A stretch of DNA of 64,000 nucleotides, from positions 3,534,001 through 3,598,000 of the forward strand of contig NZ_CP117430.1 in NCBI RefSeq assembly GCF_030687395.1, in the 5' to 3' direction. The position numbers and the translations under genes were made by a program. Positions 42,738-52,327 of the stretch are shown here, in pieces; position 1 is the first letter of the stretch, and every line of letters begins with the position of its first letter. This DNA comes from Pseudomonas wuhanensis (GTDB lineage: Bacteria > Pseudomonadota > Gammaproteobacteria > Pseudomonadales > Pseudomonadaceae). The notes under the pieces were generated by a model. The model worked only from the letters and a program-made list of their open reading frames with translations. It made no database searches and had not been told where the DNA came from.

Positions 42738-42775
42738 AAAAAAAAAGCCCCATCTCTTTCGAGACGGGGCTTTTT
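42738..42775 (-). terminator. Bidirectional rho-independent terminator after gdhB
   Basis: An 11-bp stem (AGCCCCATCTC / GAGACGGGGCT, one wobble) with a TTTC loop. It is flanked by A9 on one side and T5 on the other, so it can stop gdhB (minus) and rightward transcription from the cupin gene. Confidence 0.93.
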
Positions 42776-42788
42776 CATTCAACGCCTA

Positions 42789-45700
42789 TCAGGCAGCCGG
42801 CTCCAGCTCGGCGCTGACAGTCGTATTGGCAGTGGCAGGCACCACCGCTTGACCGCTCAACGCCACATCCAGCAATTCACGGTTGGCCACCGCGTACATG
42901 GCGTAGTCAGTGCCGCTGGCGGCACGGATTTCCACCAGCATGGCGCGCCAGCGTTCGATCATGCCTTCGTGCTCTTCCATCCACAGCGCCAGGCGTGTTT
43001 CCACGTCCAGGGTGCCGTCGCCCTGTTGCAGGACCGAGATGGTGATCGCACGTTGTTGCCAGTCGACGTCATCGCGGAACGCTTCACGGGCCAGGGCCTG
43101 CCAGTTGTTTTCAACCGGCAGGGCGCTGATCTGTTGCAGGTACCAGGTGATGTCCAGCGCGCTGCCCACGGCGAAGTAAGCCTTGGCCACGTCCGCCGGA
43201 TCCTGGCCGGTCACGTCAGAGGCTTCGATGATCGGCAGCAAGGTGTACAGGTGCGTAGTGCCAGCCACCATGCGCGCCAGCAACTCCGGCACACCGGCTG
43301 CGACGTACGCCTGATAGCGGGCCTGCCAGGTTTCGCGAATTTCGCCACTGAGCAGTTCGTCGAGCTTGAGGCCCAACTCCTTCAGGTGCGGACCGAAATG
43401 CGCGACGTCACGGGCAGCATTCTGCTCGTTGCGGCGGGCACGCAGGAACCAGCGCGTAGCGCGGCGGCCCAGACGCATCAGCTCGTCCATCAGCTCCAGT
43501 TGCACGTCAGCGGAAACCTGATAGTCCAGCGCTTCGATCTGACGGAACCAGTGCGGGAGATGGAAAATGTCACGCACAATCACGTAGGCACCGGCCACGT
43601 TCGCCGGGCTCATGCCGGTCGACTCTTTGAGTCGTTGAACGAAGGTGATGCCCATGTGGTTCACCAGATCGTTGGCGATCTGGGTGCTGACGATTTCGCG
43701 CTTCAGACGGTGACGGCGCATGGCGTCGGAGAACTTGCTCACCAGCGTCGGCGGGAAAGCGGTTTCCATGTCGCGGGTCAGGTAGTCGTCGTCCGGCACC
43801 AGGGAGTTGAGCAGCGCTTCCTTGAGGTCGATCTTGCTGTAGGAGATCAGCACCGACAGCTCGGCACGGGTCAGCCCATGGCCTTCCGCGAGGCGCTCGT
43901 TGATCGCTTCTTCCGACGGCAGGAACTCGATGGCGCGATCCAGCTTGCCGCGGCCTTCCAGATCGTTCATCAGGCGCTTGTATTCGGCGATGCGCACGAA
44001 AGCACGGCGTGCCGCCAGGGACAGGGCCTGAGTCTGCTTGTAGTTGTTGCCCAGCACCAGGTTGCCGACTTCGTCGGTCATGCTCGCCAGCAACTGGTTA
44101 CGTTGCTTGTCGGTCATGTCACCGGCATGCACGACTTCGTTGAGCAGGATCTTGATGTTCACTTCGTGGTCGGAGCAATCCACGCCGCCGGCGTTGTCGA
44201 TGAAGTCGGTGTTGGAACCGCCGCCATTGAGGCCGAATTCGACACGACCCAGCTGAGTCATACCGAGGTTACCGCCCTCGCCCACGACTTTGCAGCGCAG
44301 TTCGTTGCCGTTCACGCGCAGCGCATCGTTGGCCTTGTCGCCGACATCGGCGTGGCTTTCGGTGCTGGCTTTCACGTACGTACCGATACCGCCGTTCCAC
44401 AGCAGGTCTACCGGTGCCTTGAGCAAGGCATTGAGCAGTTCGGTCGGGGTCAGCTTGTCAGCCTGAATGTCGAAGCGCTCTTTCATCTGCGGGGAAATCG
44501 CGATGCTTTTTGCGCTGCGCGAGAAGATCCCGCCGCCTTCGGACATGATGCTGGTGTCGTAGTCCGACCAGGCCGAACGCGGCAAATCGAACAGACGCTG
44601 ACGCTCGGCGAAGCTGTTGGCTGGCTCCGGGTTCGGGTCGATGAAGATGTGCAGGTGGTTGAATGCAGCGACCAGTTGCAGCTTGTCGGACATCAGCAAG
44701 CCGTTACCGAACACGTCACCGGCCATGTCGCCGACGCCCACCACAGTGATGCTGTCTTCCTGAACATTGATGCCGCGCTCGCGGAAGTGGCGCTGTACGC
44801 CAACCCACGCGCCCTTGGCAGTGATGCCCATTTTCTTGTGGTCGTAACCGGCCGAGCCACCGGACGCAAAGGCGTCGCCGAGCCAGAAGCCGTAGTCGAT
44901 AGCGATGCCGTTGGCGATGTCGGAGAAGGTCGCAGTGCCCTTGTCCGCCGCCACCACCAGGTACGGGTCATCGTCGTCATGACGCACGACGTTGGCCGGC
45001 GGAACCAGCACGCCGTCTTTAAGGTTGTCGGTGATGTCCAACAGGCCCGAGATGAAGATGCGGTAGCAGGCGATGCCCTCGGCCGCGATCTCGTCACGGC
45101 TGCCGCCCAGTGGCAGGCGACGCGGCAGGAAGCCGCCCTTCGCACCCACCGGTACGATGACCGAGTTCTTCACTTGTTGGGCTTTTACCAGGCCCAGGAC
45201 TTCGGTGCGGAAGTCTTCTTCACGGTCGGACCAGCGCAGGCCGCCACGAGCGACGTTGCCGAAGCGCAGGTGCACGCCTTCAACGCGAGGCGAGTACACG
45301 AAGATTTCGAACTTCGGAACCGGCTTCGGCAGCTCTGGAATCTGGTGCGGGTTGAACTTGAAGCTGAAGTAGGACTTGTTCTGACCGTGCGCATCGGTCT
45401 GGTAGAAGTTGGTGCGCAGGGTCGCTTTGATCAGGTCCAGGTAGCGACGCAGGATGCGGTCTTCGTTCAACACCTGGACATCGTCCAGTGCGCTCAGAAT
45501 CGCGTGTTCCAGACGCTGCTGCTTGTCTTCCAGATCGTCAGTACCGAGCTTGCGCGCCAGGTAGAAACGGGTCTTGAACAACCGGGTCAACTCGCGAGCG
45601 ATGTCGGTGTGGTTGTTCAGGGTGCTGGCGATGTAACCCAGGTCGAAGCCCAGACGGATCTGCTTCATGTAACGCGCGTAGGCACGCAGCAGCGCCACAT

Positions 45701-47696
45701 CGCGCCATGGCAGGCCGGCGGTCAGCACCAGACGGTTGAACGCATCGTTCTCGGCATCGCCACGCACGATGTGGACGAAAGCGTCCTGCAAGGTGTCGTT
45801 GAGTTGCTGGATGTCGAGTTCCAGTCCTTCGGCGGCGGTGAACGCGAAGTCGTGAATCCAGAACTCGCGGCCGCTGTTGTGGCGCAGGCGATACGGGAAT
45901 TCACCCAGTACGCGCAGGCCGAGGTTTTCCAGGATCGGCAGTACATCGGACAACGCCAGCGGCGTGTCGGCGTGATACAGCTTGCAGTGCAGCTCACGTT
46001 GGCCCGATACCTGACCCAGTGGCTGATAGAAGCTCATCACCAGCGGATTCTTTTCGCTCAGGCTCAGCAGATGCTGCATGTCGACCACAGCCGAGTGGGC
46101 GGCGAAACGCTCGCGGTAACCGGCCGGGAAGCCTTTCGGGAAGTCGGCCAGCACGTTGGTGCCCTGGGCTTCGCCGAAGCTCTCGACCACCAGGCTCGCG
46201 TAGTCGTCCTGCCAGCTGCGGCAGGCCTGCACCACTTCTTTTTCCAGCAGCAGTGGATCGATATCCAGACGGTTCTTCGGATCGACGCGCAGAATCAGTT
46301 GCACACGGGCCAGCACGGACTCGGAGAAGAAGGTCCAGAACTCGCAGTCCGAGGCTTTCAGGCGATCCATCAGCACTTGCTGGATCTTCTGGCGCACTTC
46401 GGTGGAGTAGATGTCACGCGGCACGTAGGCCAGGCAGTAGCAGAAGCGGCCGTACGGGTCTTTGCGCAGGAACACGCGGATCTTGTTGCGTTCCTGGATC
46501 TGCACGATCGACATCACGGTGGTGAACAGCTCGTCCACCGGGGTCTGGAACAAGTCGTCGCGCGGCAACACTTCAAGCACCTGGGCCAGTTCCTTGCCCA
46601 GGTGAGCCTTGGCCTGGAAGCCCGAACGCTTTTCGATGACCTCGACCTTGCGACGGATGTAAGGAATGACCCGCACGCTTTCGCCATACACCGACGAGGT
46701 GTACAGGCCCATGAAGCGGCATTCCTTGATGACCTTGCCATCGGCATCGATCTGGCGGATCGACACGTAATCCGGATACGCCGGACGGTGCACGCGGCTT
46801 GGGTGTGCCGCCTTGGCGAACGACAGCGGTGTCGGTTCGCGCAGGTAATTGACGGCGTAGTCTTCGATGCGCAGGTCATCGACGCTCAGGCCGGCGCGCA
46901 GCAGTCGGGTCAGCCCGAGGAACGAGTCCTGGTCATATTCGATGTAACCGCCCTTCTGATCCTCGCCCACCTGGAATTCTTCGTAGCCCAGGAAGGTGAA
47001 GTGGTTGTCCACCAGCCATTCCAGGAAGCTCTTGATTTCCGATTTTTCGTCGGCATCGACGATGAACTGGCTGTTGTCGATGCCTTGGATCATTTCCTGG
47101 ACCTTGGCTTTCATCGGTTCGAAATCGGCGACCGCGACGCGGACTTCACCGAGAACCTGTTCCAGTTCTTTGGTCAGGACATTGAGTTCGGCCGTGTTGG
47201 CGCAACGGTCGATTTCCAGGTACATCAGCGATTCTTGCAGAATGCCTTCGCCCTGGGTGCCTTTGGGCAGGATTTCCAGCAGCTCGCCCTTGCTGCCGCG
47301 ACGCACGCTCAGCACAGTGGTTTGCAGGGTATGAATGCTGTAGCCGCGACGGTTCAGCTCGGTGCGCACCGAATCCACCAGAAACGGCAGATCGTGGTGC
47401 AGCACTTCGACGGCGGTGTGGGTCGACTGCCAGCCGTGACGTTCGTAATCGGGGTTATAGACACGCACTTGTGGATGCGCGTGATCGAAGCGCTCAAGCA
47501 GGCGCCACGCAGAAAGGGTGCAGCCGGCGAGGTCGGACAGCCGACGCTGGGTCAGCTCGTCGAGGGAAATAATGCCGAAGAATTGCTCGGCGAACAGCGC
47601 CACTTGTGGCAGTGCCTGTTCACTGATGTGCTGCGCCAGTGCCGCTTGCAGTTGGTGCTGGAAGTCGGCTTTGCTGGCTGCGGTGAAGAACGCCAT
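42789..47696 (-). CDS. gdhB: NAD-specific glutamate dehydrogenase, large (180-kDa) class
   Basis: About 1,635 aa, converting glutamate to 2-oxoglutarate and ammonia with NAD. The large N-terminal regulatory part has ACT-like segments (residues about 1-700; LPFLVDSVRTELNRRGYSIH, RIEDYAVNYLREPTPLSFAK). The catalytic domain (about 720-1270) has VARGGLRWSDREEDFRTEVL, the lysine motif VIVPVGAKGGF and the nucleotide-binding VVGVGDMAGDVFGNGLLMSD. A long helical C-terminal part follows. The ATG at 47696 (MAFFTAASKADF) has GGAG 8 bases upstream; the open frame extends further but without support. Typical length for GdhB. Confidence 0.96.
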   Translation of the reverse strand: MAFFTAASKADFQHQLQAALAQHISEQALPQVALFAEQFFGIISLDELTQRRLSDLAGCTLSAWRLLERFDHAHPQVRVYNPDYERHGWQSTHTAVEVLHHDLPFLVDSVRTELNRRGYSIHTLQTTVLSVRRGSKGELLEILPKGTQGEGILQESLMYLEIDRCANTAELNVLTKELEQVLGEVRVAVADFEPMKAKVQEMIQGIDNSQFIVDADEKSEIKSFLEWLVDNHFTFLGYEEFQVGEDQKGGYIEYDQDSFLGLTRLLRAGLSVDDLRIEDYAVNYLREPTPLSFAKAAHPSRVHRPAYPDYVSIRQIDADGKVIKECRFMGLYTSSVYGESVRVIPYIRRKVEVIEKRSGFQAKAHLGKELAQVLEVLPRDDLFQTPVDELFTTVMSIVQIQERNKIRVFLRKDPYGRFCYCLAYVPRDIYSTEVRQKIQQVLMDRLKASDCEFWTFFSESVLARVQLILRVDPKNRLDIDPLLLEKEVVQACRSWQDDYASLVVESFGEAQGTNVLADFPKGFPAGYRERFAAHSAVVDMQHLLSLSEKNPLVMSFYQPLGQVSGQRELHCKLYHADTPLALSDVLPILENLGLRVLGEFPYRLRHNSGREFWIHDFAFTAAEGLELDIQQLNDTLQDAFVHIVRGDAENDAFNRLVLTAGLPWRDVALLRAYARYMKQIRLGFDLGYIASTLNNHTDIARELTRLFKTRFYLARKLGTDDLEDKQQRLEHAILSALDDVQVLNEDRILRRYLDLIKATLRTNFYQTDAHGQNKSYFSFKFNPHQIPELPKPVPKFEIFVYSPRVEGVHLRFGNVARGGLRWSDREEDFRTEVLGLVKAQQVKNSVIVPVGAKGGFLPRRLPLGGSRDEIAAEGIACYRIFISGLLDITDNLKDGVLVPPANVVRHDDDDPYLVVAADKGTATFSDIANGIAIDYGFWLGDAFASGGSAGYDHKKMGITAKGAWVGVQRHFRERGINVQEDSITVVGVGDMAGDVFGNGLLMSDKLQLVAAFNHLHIFIDPNPEPANSFAERQRLFDLPRSAWSDYDTSIMSEGGGIFSRSAKSIAISPQMKERFDIQADKLTPTELLNALLKAPVDLLWNGGIGTYVKASTESHADVGDKANDALRVNGNELRCKVVGEGGNLGMTQLGRVEFGLNGGGSNTDFIDNAGGVDCSDHEVNIKILLNEVVHAGDMTDKQRNQLLASMTDEVGNLVLGNNYKQTQALSLAARRAFVRIAEYKRLMNDLEGRGKLDRAIEFLPSEEAINERLAEGHGLTRAELSVLISYSKIDLKEALLNSLVPDDDYLTRDMETAFPPTLVSKFSDAMRRHRLKREIVSTQIANDLVNHMGITFVQRLKESTGMSPANVAGAYVIVRDIFHLPHWFRQIEALDYQVSADVQLELMDELMRLGRRATRWFLRARRNEQNAARDVAHFGPHLKELGLKLDELLSGEIRETWQARYQAYVAAGVPELLARMVAGTTHLYTLLPIIEASDVTGQDPADVAKAYFAVGSALDITWYLQQISALPVENNWQALAREAFRDDVDWQQRAITISVLQQGDGTLDVETRLALWMEEHEGMIERWRAMLVEIRAASGTDYAMYAVANRELLDVALSGQAVVPATANTTVSAELEPAA

Positions 47697-48197
47697 CTGT
47701 GGTACTCCGCTTGGGCTTGTTATTGATGGAAGCGTCGCGTGCAAACCCCTTTCGGGGCAATCCGTCACCCTGTTCCTGATTCTCGGGCAGAGGAAACAGG
47801 ATGACAGGTGGATGAAGCTGGACGAGACACTCAGGTCACATTCACCTTCCATAAATGGGCATCTGCAAAAACGACTGCCAAGGCAACAGGCAATGCCTTT
47901 ACGGGTGCTCATCCGTTGCGCAGCTTAACGAGTGCGGCAAGGGCCATGCTTGCAGCGCTGCGACATATTCGGTCATCGGTACGCAGCGCGCGGCTTGCGC
48001 CTTGAACAACACTAGCAGCCGCACAGCAAAACGGGCGGTTTATACCCTGATTTACGGTGTCTGCGTACTAGAAATGACCAGCAACACACTGAGTGTTCAC
48101 GACACATTCTCTGACACTCGGGCGAGCATTAATTCCCCTGCGCTGGCAGAATCACCTTTTGTAGTGCTCACCACCTTCGTCGGCCCAGGAAATCCCC
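47697..48197. promoter_or_regulatory. Divergent regulatory region upstream of gdhB and the 117-aa gene
   Basis: A 501-base non-coding region between two divergent genes. It must carry the gdhB promoter. AT content rises around 48040-48160, next to the rightward gene. No REP, terminator or clear operator was seen, and short open frames here look non-coding. Confidence 0.45.
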
Positions 48198-48551
48198 ATG
48201 CAAATGACCACCCCCCTCTTGATCGTCAATCCGTGCGATGACGAAGAAGACAACATGGCGATGCTGTGCTGCCACAGCGAACAGGGCGAAATGTTCCTGA
48301 TGACTCGCTACCCGGACGAAGACGAACTGGAAATCACCCTCGACGGCGAACCCTCCACCCTTGATGGGGTGAAAGTGACGCTCAGTTCTAGCCGTTTGCT
48401 GATCGAAATTGCCGCGGCGGATGCCGATGCACTCAATGGTGACGATTCGCTGGAAATCCTGCACAGCACCGATGCGCAGGATCTGGCGGAAGTGGAAGAA
48501 ACCTTGCAGAACATTCTCAAGGGCACTGGCACCTATATAAGCCAGCTCTGA
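48198..48551 (+). CDS. Acidic conserved hypothetical protein
   Basis: A 117-aa cytosolic protein with no signal peptide. It is strongly acidic (CDDEEDNMAM, YPDEDELEITLDGE, ADADALNGDDSLEIL) and beta-rich in the middle with a C-terminal helix (DLAEVEETLQNILKGTGTY). Two adjacent Cys occur early (MLCCHSEQGE). AGGAA lies 6 bases before the ATG. I recognise no family. It is divergent from gdhB, so a link to nitrogen or glutamate metabolism is only suggested by position. Confidence 0.75.
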   Translation: MQMTTPLLIVNPCDDEEDNMAMLCCHSEQGEMFLMTRYPDEDELEITLDGEPSTLDGVKVTLSSSRLLIEIAAADADALNGDDSLEILHSTDAQDLAEVEETLQNILKGTGTYISQL

Positions 48552-48569
48552 TGGTGTTCGGGCAGGCCT

Positions 48570-48666
48570 CATCGCGGGCAAGCCCCGCTCCCACAGGATC
48601 TGATGTGTTGCAAAGATTGCAAGCGCACCGCTGAAACTTGTGGGAGCGGGCTTGCCCGCGATGAGG
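48570..48666. repeat. REP doublet (family B, inverted pair)
   Basis: Inverted copies CATCGCGGGCAAGCCCCGCT (48570) and TGTGGGAGCGGGCTTGCCCG (about 48640). The left arm has one extra C that breaks perfect symmetry. It lies between the acidic protein and the moxR operon. Confidence 0.9.
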
Positions 48667-48839
48667 TCAGAACAGCCACCGCCCAGCCCCCCTACAAAAT
48701 TCCAACAATTTCACCCATCAATTCCCGCACTTTGCACAAAATGCCGTTAGTCGCCGCACCCTGCGATGGATTAAAGTAACGCCCCCAGCCCTGGCGTTAT
48801 TCGAACGTCTTCGCTCACCCTTTCCAGGAACAGTCATCG

Positions 48840-49799
<960 letters not shown>

Positions 49800-49804
49800 C
49801 CCCG

Positions 49805-50749
49805 ATGAGCGCCCTCCTGCCGCCCGAGCCGGGCATCCGCGTCAGCCTCGCCGAGCTGATCGAGATGCGTCATCGCGTGCGTGAAGTGCAGCTGTTTTCC
49901 ACGCCGAGCCAGCGCAGCCCGCTGATCGGCCTGCACCACTCCAAACTGCGCGGGCGCGGGGTGGACTTCGATCAGGTGCGGGTCTATCAGGCCGGCGATG
50001 ATGTGCGAAGCATCGACTGGCGTGTCACCGCCCGCACCCAGGAGCCCCATACCAAGCTGTTCCACGAAGAACGCGAGCGACCGATTTTCATCATGGTCGA
50101 ACAGAGCCGCCGGCTGTTTTTCGGCTCGGGGCTGATGTTCAAATCGGTGCTGGCCGCCCAGGCGGCGAGCCTGATTGGCTGGGCCGCTTTGGGTCATAAT
50201 GACCGGGTCGGCGGGCTGGTGTTCGGCGACGACGAGCACTACGAGATCAAACCGCGACGCAGTAAACAGAGCCTGCTGCAATTGCTCAATCGACTGGTGC
50301 GGGTCAATCAGTCGCTGCACACCGAACGCGAGCCGGACCGCGACGCCTTCGGCATTGCCCTGCGCCGCGCCCGGGAAGTATTGCGCCCTGGCAGCCTGGT
50401 GATTGTGATTTGCGACGAACGCGCCTTGTCCGACGGTGCCGAGCAGCAGTTGAGCCTGTTGTCACGCCATTGCGACCTGTTGCTGCTGCCCGTGTCCGAT
50501 CCGCTGGATCACGCCCTGCCCGCTGCCGGGCTTTTACGTTTCGCGGAACGGGGGGCGCAGCTGGAACTCGACACGTTGAATTTCGACTTGCGCCAGGCCT
50601 ATCGCGCACAAGCGGAGGCGCGTATCGCCCGCTGGGAGTTGCTGGCGCAGAAACTACGGGTATTGTTGATGCCGTTGAGCACCCAAAGCGAAATGGTCGA
50701 GCAACTGCGCGAATACCTGAACCCGCAGCGTCCGGGGAAAGGCCGATGA
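49805..50749 (+). CDS. DUF58-domain protein
   Basis: A 314-aa cytosolic protein. The signature DUF58 segment is GRGVDFDQVRVYQAGDDVRS followed by IDWRVTARTQEP and KLFHEERERPIFIMVEQS, which introduces a VWA-like fold. The start is ATG at 49805 (MSALLPPEP); a TTG 9 bases earlier overlaps the moxR stop. It overlaps the next gene by ATGA. In MoxR operons DUF58 proteins act as partners of the AAA+ ATPase; direct biochemistry is not known. Confidence 0.93.
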   Translation: MSALLPPEPGIRVSLAELIEMRHRVREVQLFSTPSQRSPLIGLHHSKLRGRGVDFDQVRVYQAGDDVRSIDWRVTARTQEPHTKLFHEERERPIFIMVEQSRRLFFGSGLMFKSVLAAQAASLIGWAALGHNDRVGGLVFGDDEHYEIKPRRSKQSLLQLLNRLVRVNQSLHTEREPDRDAFGIALRRAREVLRPGSLVIVICDERALSDGAEQQLSLLSRHCDLLLLPVSDPLDHALPAAGLLRFAERGAQLELDTLNFDLRQAYRAQAEARIARWELLAQKLRVLLMPLSTQSEMVEQLREYLNPQRPGKGR

Positions 50750-51240
50750 GCAGCCTCGATCAACTGCAACCGCTGATTTCCCCGCCACCCATCGGCTTCT
50801 GGCCGCCGGCGCCGGGCTGGTGGCTGCTGCTGTTATTGCTGCCGCTGATCGGTTACGGCCTGTGGCAGTTGCGCCGCTTCATCCCGAACAAGCGCCCTAT
50901 CGTCCGCGCCGAACAACCGCTGGACCCGGTACGTCTCGCTGCGCTGGCCGAACTCGCCCAGATGCCCAAGCCCTACGACGGCGCCCCGGCCGGTGCCTGG
51001 TTGCAGCAACTCAATGGCTTGCTCAAACGTCTGTGCCGCAACCACTACCCCTACAGCCAAAGCCACACCCTTAATGGGCGCAAATGGCTGGCGTTCCTCG
51101 ATAACCGCTGCCCGGCCGCCGGCCTCACGCGCTGGATGGTGCTGGTGGAAGGCGCCTACAAACCCGAATGCAAACTCGACGACAAGGCCATTGCCGGCCT
51201 GACGCAAGCCGTCGACACCTGGATTCGCAAACATGTTTGA
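50746..51240 (+). CDS. DUF4381-domain membrane protein
   Basis: A 164-aa protein with one N-terminal membrane helix (WWLLLLLLPLIGYGLWQL) and a cytoplasmic helical domain (LAALAELAQMPKPYDGAPAG, LLKRLCRNHYPYSQSHTLNG, WMVLVEGAYKP). This is the DUF4381 layout found between DUF58 and VWA genes in proteobacterial Bat operons. It is translationally coupled on both sides (ATGA overlap with the previous gene, 8-base overlap with the next). Probably a membrane scaffold. Confidence 0.9.
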   Translation: MSSLDQLQPLISPPPIGFWPPAPGWWLLLLLLPLIGYGLWQLRRFIPNKRPIVRAEQPLDPVRLAALAELAQMPKPYDGAPAGAWLQQLNGLLKRLCRNHYPYSQSHTLNGRKWLAFLDNRCPAAGLTRWMVLVEGAYKPECKLDDKAIAGLTQAVDTWIRKHV

Positions 51241-52327
51241 GTTCGCCTGGCCGTGGATCTTCGCCCTGCTGCCACTGCCGTGGCTGATGCGGGTGCTGCT
51301 GCCGGTGGCCGACAGTGGCGAACCGGCGCTTAAAGTCAGCTTCCTCAGCGACCTCGAAGGCCTCGCTCGCCGCCGCGCCCGGGCGAATCTGCCGGCCTGG
51401 CGTCAGCAAGCACCGTTCATTTTGCTGTGGCTGTTGCTGCTGATCGCCGCGGCGCGCCCGCAATGGCTCGGCGACCCCCTGCCGGTTGCCGCCAGCGGCC
51501 GCGATCTGCTGGTGGCGGTGGACGTGTCCGGCTCCATGGATTTCCCCGACATGCAGTGGCAGGACGAAGACGTCAGCCGACTGTCGCTGGTGCAACATTT
51601 GCTCGGTGATTTTCTCGAAAGTCGCGACGGCGACCGGGTCGGGTTGATCCTGTTCGGCAGCCAGGCCTATCTGCAAGCGCCTCTGACCTTCGACCGGCAC
51701 ACCGTTCGCGTGTGGCTCGACGAAGCGCGGATCGGCATCGCCGGCAAAAACACCGCCATCGGCGATGCCATCGGCCTGGCCCTCAAACGCCTGCGCCAAC
51801 GCCCGGCACAAAGCCGCGTGCTGATTCTGGTCACCGATGGCGCCAACAACGGCGGCGAAATTGACCCGCTGACCGCTGCACGACTGGCGGCCAACGAAGG
51901 CGTGAAAATCTACCCGATCGGTATCGGCGCCGATCCGGAACAAAGCGGCACCCTGGGATTCCTGGGCATCAACCCGAGCCTGGACCTCGACGAACCGGCC
52001 TTGAAGGCCATCGCCCAAGCCACCGGCGGCCAGTACTTCCGCGCCCGCGACGGCGAGGAGTTGCAGGCGATCAAGCGTACCCTCGACAAACTGGAGCCGG
52101 TGACCCAGCAACCCACTCAGGCCCGCCCGGCCCAAGCGTTGTATCACTGGCCTTTGGCGATGGCACTGCTGTTGAGCATGCTGCTGGTCATTCGCGAGCG
52201 CTGGCCGGATAACCCGTTGCAACGGCTGTTTACCAAGAAGCTGTTTACCAAAGAGCGGTTTCTGCAATCGCAACTGCCCGACTGGCGTCAGCGACTCAAA
52301 CGCCTGCGCCTGCGGAGGCGCCGATGA
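51233..52327 (+). CDS. von Willebrand factor A-domain membrane protein (BatA-like)
   Basis: 364 aa. Membrane helices lie at the N-terminus (FAWPWIFALLPLPWLMRVLL and APFILLWLLLLIAAARPQW) and near residue 305 (LAMALLLSMLLVI). A periplasmic VWA domain of about 200 residues lies between them. Its metal-ion-dependent adhesion site is intact: DVSGSMDF, a downstream Thr/Asp motif GKNTAIGDAIG, and LVTDGANNGGE. It overlaps the following gene by four bases (ATGA). Likely a partner of the MoxR/DUF58 pair in envelope protein quality or stress resistance. Confidence 0.93.
   Translation: MFEFAWPWIFALLPLPWLMRVLLPVADSGEPALKVSFLSDLEGLARRRARANLPAWRQQAPFILLWLLLLIAAARPQWLGDPLPVAASGRDLLVAVDVSGSMDFPDMQWQDEDVSRLSLVQHLLGDFLESRDGDRVGLILFGSQAYLQAPLTFDRHTVRVWLDEARIGIAGKNTAIGDAIGLALKRLRQRPAQSRVLILVTDGANNGGEIDPLTAARLAANEGVKIYPIGIGADPEQSGTLGFLGINPSLDLDEPALKAIAQATGGQYFRARDGEELQAIKRTLDKLEPVTQQPTQARPAQALYHWPLAMALLLSMLLVIRERWPDNPLQRLFTKKLFTKERFLQSQLPDWRQRLKRLRLRRRR

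Noticed and set aside
42642..47726. A 1,694-codon open frame on the + strand
   Set aside because: It lies exactly antisense to gdhB, which has all its family motifs. The product is His/Val/Ala/Gln-rich with no recognisable domain, as expected for the complement of a GC-rich gene.
47697..48197. Possible small genes in the gdhB upstream region
   Set aside because: Short frames lack ribosome sites and have unsuitable composition; treated as regulatory DNA.
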